From: an uncultured Synechococcus sp. | GTDB lineage: Bacteria > Cyanobacteriota > Cyanobacteriia > Phormidesmidales > Phormidesmidaceae | Length of the DNA: 64,000 nt | Reading direction: 5' to 3' | NCBI GenBank assembly: GCA_937911865.1 | Contig: CALDSK010000051.1 | Span: 92,140 to 156,139 of the forward strand | Part shown: piece after piece, positions 27,369 to 36,932 of the stretch | Numbering within the stretch: the first letter of the stretch is position 1 | How the letters are laid out: each line of letters starts with the position of its first letter | The notes under the pieces: model-generated | Database searches by the model: none | Told to the model about the DNA's origin: nothing | What the model saw: only the letters and a program-made list of their open reading frames with translations | Made by a program: the position numbers and the translations under genes

Positions 27369-27860
27369 CTATCTGTTGGCCGATTTCATAGCCCGAGCCA
27401 TGTCGCGCTTATCTTGCTTTTTCTTCAGGCTATCGCGCTTGTCATGTAGCTTTTTACCGCGACCTAGCCCAAAGCTCACCTTAACGCGCCCGCCCTTCAG
27501 GTACATCTTCATCGGGACCAACGTCAGGCCCTTTTGCTCTTCCTGACCGATGAGCTTACGAATTTCTTGCTTGTGCAGCAGCAGCTTGCGGATGCGTCTG
27601 GGCTCATGGTTGTAGGCCAAATTGGTCATATTGTGCGGCGAAATATGCACATTATGTAGCCACACTTCGCCTCGCTTGACGTTGGCATACCCATCGCGCA
27701 GGTTTACCTTACCCTCGCGGATAGACTTCACCTCCGTGCCAGTCAGCACAATACCCGCCTCATAGGTTTCAAGAATTTCATATTGGTAACGAGCCTGGCG
27801 ATTGTCTGCCACGGTCTTGATGCCGCCGCCAGTGCTTTTTGTATTGGTCGATTTAGCCAT
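27369..27860 (-). CDS. smpB: SsrA-binding protein SmpB
   Basis: Binds tmRNA and brings it to stalled ribosomes for trans-translation. Family blocks are YEILETYEAGIVLTGTEVKS, VNLRDGYANVKRGEVWLHNV, and the basic C-terminal tail GRGKKLHDKRDSLKKKQDKR needed for decoding-site entry. 163 residues fits. The ATG at 27860 is 62 bases behind the YciI gene stop on the same strand. tmRNA itself is not in the window. Confidence 0.97.
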   Translation of the reverse strand: MAKSTNTKSTGGGIKTVADNRQARYQYEILETYEAGIVLTGTEVKSIREGKVNLRDGYANVKRGEVWLHNVHISPHNMTNLAYNHEPRRIRKLLLHKQEIRKLIGQEEQKGLTLVPMKMYLKGGRVKVSFGLGRGKKLHDKRDSLKKKQDKRDMARAMKSANR

Positions 27861-27922
27861 GAAACGCAGTCAGTGAAAGGCTGTGAAAGATTTAAGGAGA
27901 GTTTTTGCGGTTAGCCAAGCAG

Positions 27923-28192
27923 CTATTCGCCTGCAACAATGCACCACTCGTACAGCTCGTAGGTTACGCAGTTGTTTGCAATCAGTGGGTCAGCTTCTAC
28001 GATAGCTTTTGCTTCATCCATAGAACCCGCTGTAAAAATTAGCATACCGCCTCCACGCTCAGCCCAATAGCCCGTTTTAGCCTGATGTCCCTGCTCAATC
28101 AGCTGTTTTACGTACGCAACGTGGGCGGCTACAAACTGATCAAATCTGGGTTTATCGACGATACCTCGCTCTATTTTGACAAACCACACCAT
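27923..28192 (-). CDS. YciI family protein
   Basis: An 89-residue ferredoxin-like-fold protein of the YCII family. WFVKIERGIVDKPRFDQFVA, the conserved His in AAHVAYVKQLIEQG and the C-terminal block AKAIVEADPLIANNCVTYEL match the family, whose dimer carries a His/Asp putative active site. The reaction is unknown. It precedes smpB on the same strand. Confidence 0.92.
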   Translation of the reverse strand: MVWFVKIERGIVDKPRFDQFVAAHVAYVKQLIEQGHQAKTGYWAERGGGMLIFTAGSMDEAKAIVEADPLIANNCVTYELYEWCIVAGE

Positions 28193-28225
28193 CTTTAGGG
28201 CCTCTTTTCTATCCGTTATTAGTTT

Positions 28226-28253
28226 ATTTGTAAGGGGTCATTTGTAAGGGGGT
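28226..28253 (-). repeat. 14-bp imperfect tandem duplication
   Basis: ATTTGTAAGGGGTC is followed by ATTTGTAAGGGGGT in the gap between the YciI and Uma2 genes. Confidence 0.75.
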
Positions 28254-28273
28254 GTGGTTTTGCGCTCAGTAAT

Positions 28274-28316
28274 GTTTTGAAGGTAATTGTTTTGAAGGTA
28301 ATTGTTTTGAAAATTA
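28274..28316 (-). repeat. 15-bp tandem array at the 3' end of the Uma2 gene
   Basis: Two exact copies of GTTTTGAAGGTAATT (28274-28288, 28289-28303) and a partial third copy that runs into the stop codon of the Uma2 gene at 28314-28316. Confidence 0.9.
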
Positions 28317-28958
28317 GTGTGATTGCAACCATGCTTCAAACTCTCTAACCGCCACACTCACACCTTCATTCCACGCCTTCTCTACATACTCAGGCATCAG
28401 CTTCCTTACAGGGATACCTGCAAACGTAGGGCTTTCTGTCCGCTCAGCATAATGTCCATGCTCAAAGATGTGAATGCTCAGCGTTTCTCTTCGATATATC
28501 CATAGCTCAGGAACTGCGATTCCTTCGTAATCTTGTGCACGCGTCAGAGACGTGAGATCCACTTCCAGCGCCAAATCTGGCGGTGGGTCAACTGCTAAGT
28601 CAATCTTTTCTTTCCCCAAAATTGTCTGCCTACTCGCGATGTAGAAGCAGGTATCGGGTTCGACGCCCTGCTCTCCTAGTCGCTTCAGCGTTATTGGATC
28701 GAAGCTTTGCCAATCCTTCCCTTGGTGCCGTAGCAGACACTTCACCAAATCCGAAAGTGCATCAGAGCGGTTCCCGTGCCGAGGAGACGGTGCCATCAAC
28801 CGAATTTCTTGAGTATGAGCATTAAAGTAAATTTTGGTAGTGGACCGTTCGCCCCTCTGCTCTAACAGCGCTTCGTAGTCTGCCCAGGTCTGGTTTCGCA
28901 GTACAACATCTGCACCGGGTGATAGCTGAACAGCTTCTTTGGTAATCGTTATGTTCAT
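28314..28958 (-). CDS. Uma2 family (DUF820) PD-(D/E)XK nuclease-like protein
   Basis: Restriction-endonuclease-fold protein of the Uma2/DUF820 family, which is greatly expanded in cyanobacteria and of unknown role. With the ATG at 28958 it has 214 residues. The core has QEIRLMAPSPRHGNRSDALS, then VEPDTCFYIAS and PPPDLALEVDLTSLTR, which carry the acidic residues of the nuclease core, and LWIYRRETLSIHIFE. The frame stays open upstream to 29159, but homology starts after 28958. Its 3' end meets a 15-bp tandem repeat. Confidence 0.9.
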   Translation of the reverse strand: MNITITKEAVQLSPGADVVLRNQTWADYEALLEQRGERSTTKIYFNAHTQEIRLMAPSPRHGNRSDALSDLVKCLLRHQGKDWQSFDPITLKRLGEQGVEPDTCFYIASRQTILGKEKIDLAVDPPPDLALEVDLTSLTRAQDYEGIAVPELWIYRRETLSIHIFEHGHYAERTESPTFAGIPVRKLMPEYVEKAWNEGVSVAVREFEAWLQSH

Positions 28959-29094
28959 AGCTGAGCGCCCTCGATCAAGGCTTGTATAATCTCGTTCTAT
29001 AGAAAGAGTAAAGAATTCACCTGATGGCAGAATCGTTGACTGTATGGCCCTCTTTACACTGATGATGTCATAAATAAGCGAAAGGAGCCGATCC

Positions 29095-29382
29095 GTGGTG
29101 ACTGAACAAAACGAAAATATAAAGGTAGGCGCTGAGCCTGGTAAAGGTGCTGCTGGCAATCAGCAGGCTGTACAGGTCGCTCAGCCTGTCGGCGATGCTG
29201 TTCAACCACCTGGCACCAAGAGCTTTCCGGGTGGAACGCCCGAAGAGGATGCTGAAGATATCGCCGCGGCAAAAGCTAGCGAGGCTGATAGCGACCTGAA
29301 GACAACGGACGGTTACGTAATTGATGATTCTGGTCGGATGAATAACTTTGCTGTAGAGCCTGAAATGTACGTTGAAAAGTAG
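29095..29382 (+). CDS. Small acidic conserved-type hypothetical protein
   Basis: The 95-residue polar, acidic protein has no membrane segment. The first half is Gly/Gln/Pro-rich; the end (DDSGRMNNFAVEPEMYVEK) looks structured and conserved. Start GTG 29095 is backed by a strong ribosome binding site AAAGGAG at 29081-29087; a second GTG follows at 29098. It is divergent from the Uma2 gene. Function not recognised. Confidence 0.72.
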   Translation: MVTEQNENIKVGAEPGKGAAGNQQAVQVAQPVGDAVQPPGTKSFPGGTPEEDAEDIAAAKASEADSDLKTTDGYVIDDSGRMNNFAVEPEMYVEK

Positions 29383-29431
29383 GCTTTTCTAGCGTTTGGG
29401 TTAATGTTAGCTTGAGCGCTGATTTGAAAAG

Positions 29432-30076
29432 CTATCTTTGCCAGGCGGCTTGAAAAAAGTCTCTCTCACAGATCATGGCGTACCGATAAGTAGATTTTGT
29501 TAGCGTGGTGTCTGGAGAAAGCTGGTTGACTAAGGCTTCTAGCTGTTTAGCCAAGGGTTCAAACTCGTCACTACTATAGGTGGTAATCCACTCCCGATAA
29601 TCGTGGGAGGGAATGCCGCCTTTTGCTAATTCTTGCCCTAGGTATGCATACAGCCTCATGCAGGGTGACATGGCAACTGCCGTGATGCCGACAGGCTGAC
29701 TCCAGGCTGTCGCCAGCAAAAAGTCTGTGTACTGCCGGGTGGCTGCGCCGGGTTCTACAGTTTTGACATCTACATTCCAAGACTCAGCATAGCTTTGGTG
29801 TAAGTTCAGCTCTTGTAATACGCCGTTTGCCAGTGCGTGAAAGGTTTGAAAGCTTTCCCAGGTAGGTGCTTTTGCTGCGGCAATGCTATACGCGCGGGCA
29901 AACGCTTCCAAGAAAAAGGCATCTTGGCCAACGTAGTAAGCGAATTTTTCTCTCGGTAACGATCCGTCTCCAATGCCTTGCACGAAAAGATTCTCAAGAG
30001 AAGCGGCAGCTAAGTCTTGATTGTCTTGCCACAGTGCTTGAGAAAGGGGCAAAACGGAAGGCTGAGACGAAGGCAT
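29432..30076 (-). CDS. tenA: TenA/thiaminase II family protein
   Basis: TenA-type aminopyrimidine aminohydrolase, used in thiamin salvage. The 214 residues are all-helical. YVGQDAFFLEAFARAYSIAA carries the substrate-binding Asp, MSPCMRLYAYLGQEL carries the catalytic Cys, and ICERDFFQAAW near the C-terminus carries the catalytic Glu. The gene begins 21 bases after the phoX stop on the same strand and may be read from phoX transcripts. No TPP riboswitch is visible. Confidence 0.94.
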   Translation of the reverse strand: MPSSQPSVLPLSQALWQDNQDLAAASLENLFVQGIGDGSLPREKFAYYVGQDAFFLEAFARAYSIAAAKAPTWESFQTFHALANGVLQELNLHQSYAESWNVDVKTVEPGAATRQYTDFLLATAWSQPVGITAVAMSPCMRLYAYLGQELAKGGIPSHDYREWITTYSSDEFEPLAKQLEALVNQLSPDTTLTKSTYRYAMICERDFFQAAWQR

Positions 30077-30097
30077 AGCGTGAAAACTCGACAGCGC

Positions 30098-32269
30098 TTA
30101 CACAATAGCAGTCCCGCTCTCGATTCGACGAATGGCTACGACAGAGGGTTTTGGAGGCGCATTTTCGGTCTTGTCTGGCCAGTTAGAGCCAATGGGAACA
30201 TCCCGCTGTTGGGTGAATGCCTTACCGTTAGTTGTTTGCATCGCAAACTCCCGAGTGTCCGAGGCCATGTCTGCTCGAATGCCGCCACGCTCGCCAGGAT
30301 GCTGCGCGGCTATAAAGAGCGTTGTGCCATCGTCGGTAAAGAAGGGGCCGGTAAGTTCGCATTCCATCGGTCCGTAGGCAAACATTCTAGCTTCGCCTGC
30401 TTGGTCACCTTCTAGGGGAATTTGCCAGAGGGAATTGTTGCCGTACATGCCCGGCAGCTGTTTGCCTGTGAGTGGCTCGCCGTCATCTGAGACTCGATGA
30501 GGGGTTGCTTTGTTGTGCGTGCCAGTTGACATGTCGGTAACTAACCACAAATTCCCCCGCTGGTCGAACGCCAGGTTGTCTGGATTGGCGAAGCCAAGTC
30601 CTCCTTCTGCTGGCTCTCCGCCGGTTGCGAACATGCGCCAGGTAAAGGTCAACGCGCCAGGCTCGCCGTCGTTTTCGACAACTTTCATCACCCAGCCTTC
30701 TTCGTAGTCTTCTTCGCCATTGGGCCCAACAAAAACTGACTTATCCGGTCCGCCATCTTGGCCAGACATCCCTGAGGTGAAGGCGATGAACAAGGTACCG
30801 TCTTGATCAACTTCGGTATCTTCAGGGCGAGCGGTAGCAGTTGCTCCAGCGGCGTTTGCCGCAAAGTGGGCATCTATCAAAATCGCGCCTTGCTTTTCGG
30901 TGTTATTGCCTTCGTAGAGGTCACCCAGGGTAGCAAACCTTTTTTTGAATTGGCGGGCGATCGCATCTCTTTCAACCTTTTTAAACCCACCTTCTGGCCT
31001 TTTAGGTAGTGTTACCATGCCACCTATCACCTCGCTTGGCAAAACTGGATCAACCGGCGTTGTCAGTGTTAGCGGAATCCAGCTACCTGTGCCATCGCCT
31101 CTAAATTTGGCAGCATAGAGCATCCCATTCTTCATCAGCCGAGAGTTTTCTTTATTGGTAGGGTCGATAACTCTACCGCTGCTAATGAATTTGTATACGT
31201 GGCCACCTCTGCGATCGCACCCCGAATAGAACGCCAGCGGTTTACCCGCTACAGCTCGAACCCCTACCGCCTCATGGCGATAACGTCCTAGCCAGGTGTG
31301 CTTAGTGCCATAGTCATCCGGGTTACTCGGATCAATTTCCACAATCCAACCGTACTTGTTGCCCGCTAGCCCAAATACATTACCCTGACCATCGAACCCG
31401 GCGTTAAAAGCCTTCCTTCCTGGCTCGAAAGAAGACCCGTCGCTGTGCACCGCTTCAGGCACCTGATTTTGAATATTTTCTTCCGCGCTAAGAGCCGTTC
31501 CCCAGGGTGTAGTACCGCCTGCACAGTTGCCAAACGTGCCAATAATTTGGGTATCTAGCCCATCGGTATACCCCTTAACCTGTGTTTTACGAAAGACAGC
31601 AGTAGCAGGCCCGGTTGACTTTAAATAGCGACCATCTTTCAGTCCAGATATGCCAGAGACTCTGCGATCGCGATCGCCTGGTACACGTATCCACCGACCA
31701 TCTGCCTCCCGGCGAACTGCAATGACCCCTAATCCCTGATCAATCAAAGTCTCCTCAGAAATCTGCCGAATCTGAGCCTTGAGCGGATTATCATCTGGCA
31801 GCTTAAACGCATTGAGCTCTTTTGCTTCCAGCTTGCCAAGTGCGGCAACCACCTCCTGAAACGGCAAAGACTTCCCAGTGATTTGCGCGTACGTTTGCTC
31901 CCAAGTTGCGGTGCTAATGTACTCAAAATTGACTGTCAGATAGCCTTCATGTGGCCCGGTTGCAATAAAAGAGAGATAGTCGTTGTTGTATCCAAACCGC
32001 GAATCGCCAACCGGATCGCCCCAGGAAGCAATGACATCATAAGTAAACGCTTCTGGCAAGACGATGTCATCTTGGATGGCGTACTGCGCATATTCCAGTG
32101 GCTGCTGGTCTGTACTGATGTTGACAGCGCCGTAGGGCATCGGACTTTTAATGGGCTTGAATGCGGCCGCATTCGAGGAAGTGATGGTGCGGGGGGCGCA
32201 GTTAGGCAGGCCAGTCAAAGATGTCCCGGCTGCTGCACCTAAAAAGACCAAAAAGTGTCGGCGCTTCAT
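30098..32269 (-). CDS. phoX: PhoX-family alkaline phosphatase (DUF839), Tat-exported
   Basis: Large secreted phosphatase of the PhoX family (Ca2+/Fe3+ enzymes acting on phosphate monoesters). With ATG 32269 it has 723 residues and starts with a twin-arginine signal (MKRRHFLVFLGAAAGTSLTG). The family body includes GTFGNCAGGTTPWGTALSAE with the conserved Cys and Glu, YGWIVEIDPSNP, LGRYRHEAVGVRA and NPDNLAFDQRGNLWLVTDM. An in-frame start at 32344 would put 25 residues before the signal and is less likely. A two-unit Pho box lies 100 bases upstream, which fits induction by phosphate starvation. Confidence 0.95.
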   Translation of the reverse strand: MKRRHFLVFLGAAAGTSLTGLPNCAPRTITSSNAAAFKPIKSPMPYGAVNISTDQQPLEYAQYAIQDDIVLPEAFTYDVIASWGDPVGDSRFGYNNDYLSFIATGPHEGYLTVNFEYISTATWEQTYAQITGKSLPFQEVVAALGKLEAKELNAFKLPDDNPLKAQIRQISEETLIDQGLGVIAVRREADGRWIRVPGDRDRRVSGISGLKDGRYLKSTGPATAVFRKTQVKGYTDGLDTQIIGTFGNCAGGTTPWGTALSAEENIQNQVPEAVHSDGSSFEPGRKAFNAGFDGQGNVFGLAGNKYGWIVEIDPSNPDDYGTKHTWLGRYRHEAVGVRAVAGKPLAFYSGCDRRGGHVYKFISSGRVIDPTNKENSRLMKNGMLYAAKFRGDGTGSWIPLTLTTPVDPVLPSEVIGGMVTLPKRPEGGFKKVERDAIARQFKKRFATLGDLYEGNNTEKQGAILIDAHFAANAAGATATARPEDTEVDQDGTLFIAFTSGMSGQDGGPDKSVFVGPNGEEDYEEGWVMKVVENDGEPGALTFTWRMFATGGEPAEGGLGFANPDNLAFDQRGNLWLVTDMSTGTHNKATPHRVSDDGEPLTGKQLPGMYGNNSLWQIPLEGDQAGEARMFAYGPMECELTGPFFTDDGTTLFIAAQHPGERGGIRADMASDTREFAMQTTNGKAFTQQRDVPIGSNWPDKTENAPPKPSVVAIRRIESGTAIV

Positions 32270-32368
32270 GTTCGATAAATACTGGGAGACAGGTACTCTA
32301 GAAGAAAATTCGCTTGTAAAGAGTTGCGCGCGAAAAAATTGCACAGCGTAAAAGACCCTACGAAAGCA

Positions 32369-32387
32369 AGGTTAAGAACAGGTGAAC
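32369..32387 (-). promoter_or_regulatory. Pho box upstream of phoX
   Basis: On the minus strand, two 8-bp units GTTCACCT and CTTAACCT are separated by three bases. This matches the cyanobacterial PhoB (SphR) site of CTTAACCT-like direct repeats with 11-base periodicity. The second unit is a perfect consensus match. A possible third unit (TTTCGTAG) is poor. Confidence 0.75.
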
Positions 32388-32423
32388 AGCTATCGCTGCT
32401 ATGGAAGGCTGTATGGAGAGTTC

Positions 32424-33482
32424 CTATGCTGGACTTAAAGTAGAGGCTGCTTGCTCACAGTCTATTGAGATCTGTGTTTTCAGCTGATCGAGCGAGTCAA
32501 ACTTCTGCTCAGTGCGAATGAAGGTCTCTAAACTCACTGTGAGACTTTTCTGGTACAGATCGCCCGCCCATTCTAGGAGGTGAATTTCTATGCTTAAATC
32601 TTGTCCTTGCACAGTAGGCCGGTGCCCAATGTTCATCACGCCGCGCAGTGGGCAATCGGCTACGCCGTATACCCATACGCTGTAAACGCCTGTTCGGGGT
32701 AGATACTTGTTACTTGGTACCTTTAAGTTCGCTGTCGGAAATCCGATGGTACGTCCTAGCTGCTGACCTTTGACAACTTTGCCTGTGAGGGTATAAGGCC
32801 GTCCTAGTAGCTTTGTTGCAATGTTGGGTTGCCCTGACTGTAGGGCCTCTCGAATGCGAGAGCTGCTGATGCGATCGCCCTGCTCGTATTTCAAAGGCAC
32901 CTGAATAACAGGTACGTTATGAGCGGCGGCAATTTCCATTAGCTTCTGCGCATTGCCACTACGCCCTTTGCCAAAGTGAAAATCGCTGCCTACGCTAATT
33001 CGCTGTGCATGAAGACCTTTAATTAAAACCTTTTCGACAAAATTTTGTGGGCTTAGTTCAGCTAATGCCTGATTGAAGGGCAGCATAATCAGCTGATGAA
33101 TACCGAGTCTTGCCAGCTGCCAGGTTTTTTCGGCGACTGGCGTTAGTAGGGGCCGAGAAACGCCCGAGAAATATTCGTGCGGGTGAGGCGAGAAGGTAAC
33201 TACTGTGGAATAAGCTCCAGAGCTTTGCAGCTCGGGTCCAATGGGCAGTTGGCTAGCACTGTCTACTGCGCAATCGATTGGCCATTGGCTATAGCCGGTC
33301 GTTAAAGTGCCGTCGTGCAGTGTTGTGACGGCATGGTGGTCTAGATAGGGTAAGACAGATGTCTGTTCTCCAGACAGAATTCGGGTCATCACTTGCTGAT
33401 GTCCCAAATGCACGCCGTCAAAGTTGCCGAGCGCTATATTTGTAGGGGCTTTTGCCGCCTTGAGAGAAGAAGTAATCCACAC
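32424..33482 (-). CDS. ribF: Bifunctional riboflavin kinase / FAD synthetase
   Basis: Converts riboflavin to FMN and then FAD. The N-terminal adenylyltransferase domain has ALGNFDGVHLGHQQVM near residue 20, TFSPHPHEYF and GSDFHFGKGRSGN. The C-terminal riboflavin kinase domain (about 225-345) has GRTIGFPTANLKVP and YLPRTGVYSVWVYG. Start is GTG 33482. 352 residues is slightly longer than usual because of an insert near residues 45-85. The Pho box of phoX lies 37 bases past its stop. Confidence 0.95.
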   Translation of the reverse strand: MWITSSLKAAKAPTNIALGNFDGVHLGHQQVMTRILSGEQTSVLPYLDHHAVTTLHDGTLTTGYSQWPIDCAVDSASQLPIGPELQSSGAYSTVVTFSPHPHEYFSGVSRPLLTPVAEKTWQLARLGIHQLIMLPFNQALAELSPQNFVEKVLIKGLHAQRISVGSDFHFGKGRSGNAQKLMEIAAAHNVPVIQVPLKYEQGDRISSSRIREALQSGQPNIATKLLGRPYTLTGKVVKGQQLGRTIGFPTANLKVPSNKYLPRTGVYSVWVYGVADCPLRGVMNIGHRPTVQGQDLSIEIHLLEWAGDLYQKSLTVSLETFIRTEQKFDSLDQLKTQISIDCEQAASTLSPA

Positions 33483-33629
33483 GCTTCACATTCTGACATA
33501 TTGCCAGTCTTTCAGCGTTAGAAAGCTGCTCTAACTCGAAACAATGCAGTGAGTTTTCAGGCTATGAATTATTTATGTCAGTAGTTGTTGATATAGATTA
33601 CTGATACAGAAAGTGCTGTAAGCAAACGC

Positions 33630-34535
33630 TTAAACAACTGTAGCTGCTACAGAAGGGGGAACAAACGCTGAGTCGGTCTCCTCTTTGCTGAGGAGCTCTA
33701 AAACCATTCCTTCTTTAGCCACGATGCTATTAGGCATTGCGATTAAGGTCTGACGAGCAATGTCGTCCATGAACTCATCGGTATGTGTCGGGTCATGATG
33801 AAAAATCACTAGCTGTTTGACATTAGCTGCTTTGGCAAGTTTAACGGCCTCTTGCCAGGTGGAATGTCCCCAGCCAACTCTGCTATCTTTCTCGTTGTGA
33901 TATTCGTCGTCAGTGTATGTACAGTCATAAATCATGACATCGGCATCTTGCGCTAGCCTCAGCACGTTGTCGTCTAATCGGCCAGGAAAATGCTCCGTAT
34001 CACTAACGTAGGCGGCCGCATGGCCCCGGTAGCTAACTCTGTAGCCGATGGCTTCTCCGGGATGATTAAGCAGACCGTTGCTAATTTCGACGTTACCGAT
34101 TTTGACAACTTCGCCAACATCGATATCGCAAAACTCCAGTGTTGCACCCATAATCTGTAGCGGTACAGGGAAATTAGGGTGGAGCATTTGGTCGTTTAAG
34201 CGCTGTTCGATGGTGGAGCCGTTGGGCGCGATCGCACCATGAATTTTAAACTTGTTCCCTGGCACAAACGCTGGTACAAAGAATGGAAAGCCCTGAATAT
34301 GATCCCAATGAGAATGGGTGAAAAACATATTCGCTGCCACTGGCATCTGAGCAAGCATCTTTTGGCCTAGGTTCCTCAATCCTGTGCCACCGTCAAAAAT
34401 CAGCCGCTCGCCGCCCACATTCATCTCGATGCAGGCTGTGTTGCCGCCGTATCGAACTGTCGCTGGGCCCGGGCAAGCAACACTTCCCCGGACGCCCCAA
34501 AAGCATATCGAAAACTGATCGCGCTGATCTGACAT
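33630..34535 (-). CDS. MBL-fold metallo-hydrolase
   Basis: Metallo-beta-lactamase-fold hydrolase with an intact two-metal site: FTHSHWDHIQGFPFF (HxHxDH), LLNHPGEAIGYRV, MIYDCTYTDDEY, GWGHSTWQEA and LVIFHHDPTHTDE. This arrangement resembles the cyclic-phosphodiesterase/RNase Z-like subgroup common in cyanobacteria. The substrate is unknown. ATG 34535 is preferred because AAGG lies 5 bases ahead; the in-frame ATG 34601 would add 22 Ser-rich residues and has no such site. Confidence 0.9.
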   Translation of the reverse strand: MSDQRDQFSICFWGVRGSVACPGPATVRYGGNTACIEMNVGGERLIFDGGTGLRNLGQKMLAQMPVAANMFFTHSHWDHIQGFPFFVPAFVPGNKFKIHGAIAPNGSTIEQRLNDQMLHPNFPVPLQIMGATLEFCDIDVGEVVKIGNVEISNGLLNHPGEAIGYRVSYRGHAAAYVSDTEHFPGRLDDNVLRLAQDADVMIYDCTYTDDEYHNEKDSRVGWGHSTWQEAVKLAKAANVKQLVIFHHDPTHTDEFMDDIARQTLIAMPNSIVAKEGMVLELLSKEETDSAFVPPSVAATVV

Positions 34536-34790
34536 GAGCCTTACATGAAGTGAAGAAGTGGAGGAACTACCGTTTACATTTACAGTTGGGAAGTCTTTCA
34601 TCCGCGAAGAAAGGCCAACTTAACTGAATAGAAATAAATGAGTAGAGACCCTGCTTGCAGAATGCCCAAGGGCGATGGAGAGGTCTCGATATCGCGCTGA
34701 TCTAATTTCTTTCAGACGATTGGTCTGCGCGCCTACGCATAGGTATAGGCGCCTAGACTTGTGTTGAATCTGTACGATCCTAGACGAGCC

Positions 34791-35630
34791 TTATAGGTTT
34801 TGCTGTTGCCAACTGTGAATAAATTCCAAGGCCGTATATGCAGCTAAGTTTGATTGCAGCGGCGTGATGGTGATGTGATTTTTTTTGATAGCTTGAACAT
34901 CAGTCATAAATTGATTGCCTACTTTGTAGATCTCCTTTTCTAGTAAGGTTTGTTGAGTTTGCGGCGGTGACAGAATTTCCGTATCGCCTTCCTCCATAAC
35001 TTCGCCTGCTAGCCAGTAGTACGTTTTGCCTCTCGGATCGATACGTTTCTCAAACTGATCGAAATAGCGACGGACGCCTTGCCTGGTGACAACAGGCGGC
35101 TGAATTTTGGTGGCGTCTACCGGGGGGACGTTCACATTTAGCAGAATAGGCAGTGACAGTGGCTGTGCTTCGAGCTGAGTGACGAGCTTGAGCGCAAAAT
35201 CAGCGGCGGGTTGGAAGTTTTTGGCTGCAAAACTGGTAAGACTCATTGCGATCGCTGGAATGCCTTCTAAAACGCCTTCCATCGCCGCTGAGACCGTGCC
35301 TGAATACAGTACATCGGTACCCAAGTTTGCACCGTGATTTATGCCCGATACAACGAAGTCCGGCGGGCTTGGTAGCACCGCGTCCAGTGCTAGCTTGACG
35401 CAATCAGATGGTGTACCAGAGCAGGCCCAAGCCACCACGGCTGGATTAAAAACTTCTTCGACTTGATTAACTCTGAGCGGTCTGTGCAGCGTTAGCCCAT
35501 GGCCCGTAGCAGATCGCTCTCTATCCGGGCAGACGACCGTAACGGTATGCCCTGCGTCGGCGAGTACGTTTGCCAAGGCTCTAATCCCCAGCGCGAAAAT
35601 GCCATCGTCATTACTTACCAATATGTTCAT
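34791..35630 (-). CDS. surE: 5'/3'-nucleotidase SurE
   Basis: Survival protein E, a metal-dependent phosphatase of nucleoside 5'- and 3'-monophosphates. It begins [20 protein letters not shown], where NDDG binds the metal. [18 protein letters not shown] and [20 protein letters not shown] complete the active site. 279 residues is typical for cyanobacterial forms. It is divergent from pheS. Confidence 0.96.
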   Translation of the reverse strand: MNILVSNDDGIFALGIRALANVLADAGHTVTVVCPDRERSATGHGLTLHRPLRVNQVEEVFNPAVVAWACSGTPSDCVKLALDAVLPSPPDFVVSGINHGANLGTDVLYSGTVSAAMEGVLEGIPAIAMSLTSFAAKNFQPAADFALKLVTQLEAQPLSLPILLNVNVPPVDATKIQPPVVTRQGVRRYFDQFEKRIDPRGKTYYWLAGEVMEEGDTEILSPPQTQQTLLEKEIYKVGNQFMTDVQAIKKNHITITPLQSNLAAYTALEFIHSWQQQNL

Positions 35631-35907
35631 GTAATTTGATGCGCCTGGTTAAATGTGTCTTGACTGATGCGCTTAGTGTAATCCGCTCGGTTGAATCTGC
35701 CTGATTCAGTTGGGCCTGGTAATTCGCTGCAAGTGCGCCGCGAGTATACTTCTCTGACAAATTAAAAGGTCCGTAGCACCCAATCCTCACTGGCAGGTTA
35801 CCATAGACTAATTTGCGAATTGTTACGGTCGACAGATTACATACATTTGCCAGACCGAATCGCAAACTAGCCTCTTACAATTCCTACATCAGCCACCCAC
35901 AAGCGAC

Positions 35908-36903
35908 ATGTCATCATCCGAAATTGAGTCTCAGTTAAGCGCCGTTCAACACAGAGCTGCCGATGATATCAACGCTGCTGCTGGCTTAGAAGAATTGGAT
36001 AAAGTTCGGGTCAAATATCTGGGCAAAAAAGGTGACCTTTCTAAGGTGCTAGGTGGTATGGGCAAGCTGTCTGCTCAAGAGCGGCCCAAAATTGGCAAGC
36101 TAGCGAATGAAGCCAAGACCGCTCTGCAATCGCAAATAGAACAGCGAAAAGAAGACTTGCAGTCCGCTCAAATCAGGGCTCAGCTAGAATCTGAGACGCT
36201 GGATGTAACTATGCCAGGTGTTTACCAGCCGCAGGGACGCATTCATCCTATTAACAGCATCATTGACCAAATTACCGATATCTTTGTCGGACTGGGCTAC
36301 ACCGTGGCTCAAAGCCAAGAAATTGAAAGCGACTACTACAACTTTGAAGCGCTTAACTTTTTACCTGATCATCCAGCCCGCGATATGCAAGACACGCTGT
36401 ACTTGCCCGGCGGTCAGCTGATGCGCACCCACACATCAAACACGCAAATTCGTTATATGGAAAATAACCAGCCTCCTATGCGAGTGCTGGCTTCTGGTCG
36501 CTGTTATCGCCGGGATACGGTAGATGCCACTCACTCAGCGGTATTTCATCAAATAGAGTTCTTTGCCGTGGATAAAGACATTACCTTTACGGATTTGCGT
36601 GGTACTGTTCAGCTGTTTTTGGAAGCGTTGTTTGGCGAAATTGAAGTGCGTTTTCGCCCCAGCTATTTTCCATTCACAGAACCTTCGGCAGAAGTGGATG
36701 TTCGCTGGCAGGGACAGTGGCTTGAGGTCATGGGCTGCGGCATGATTGACCCAAATGTGCTCAAAGCTGTGGGCTGTGACCCAGAAGAGTACTCTGGGTT
36801 TGCTGCAGGTCTAGGCGTGGAGCGTCTAGCTATGGTGCAGAGTAAAATTGATGATATTCGCCGTCTCTACAAGAGCGACCTAAGGTTTTTAAGGCAGTTT
36901 TAA
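35908..36903 (+). CDS. pheS: Phenylalanine-tRNA ligase alpha subunit
   Basis: Catalytic alpha subunit of the (alpha-beta)2 PheRS. The N-terminal coiled coil (about 1-95) precedes the class II core: motif 1 near [40 protein letters not shown], motif 2 in [20 protein letters not shown], and motif 3 in [20 protein letters not shown]. 331 residues matches the family. pheT is not adjacent, which is normal in cyanobacteria. Confidence 0.97.
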   Translation: MSSSEIESQLSAVQHRAADDINAAAGLEELDKVRVKYLGKKGDLSKVLGGMGKLSAQERPKIGKLANEAKTALQSQIEQRKEDLQSAQIRAQLESETLDVTMPGVYQPQGRIHPINSIIDQITDIFVGLGYTVAQSQEIESDYYNFEALNFLPDHPARDMQDTLYLPGGQLMRTHTSNTQIRYMENNQPPMRVLASGRCYRRDTVDATHSAVFHQIEFFAVDKDITFTDLRGTVQLFLEALFGEIEVRFRPSYFPFTEPSAEVDVRWQGQWLEVMGCGMIDPNVLKAVGCDPEEYSGFAAGLGVERLAMVQSKIDDIRRLYKSDLRFLRQF

Positions 36904-36932
36904 GTCGCTGCGTGTGGCTTTTGGGGTTAGTG

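Noticed and set aside
29432..30097. TPP riboswitch for tenA
   Set aside because: tenA starts 21 bases after phoX, leaving no room, and I see no THI-element sequence.
34731..34755. Inverted repeat GCGCCTA/TAGGCGC downstream of the metallo-hydrolase gene as terminator
   Set aside because: Stem is short and there is no T-run on either side.
35611..35865. 84-codon minus-strand frame overlapping the surE start
   Set aside because: It overlaps the surE N-terminus in another frame and covers the surE/pheS promoter region; no recognisable domain.
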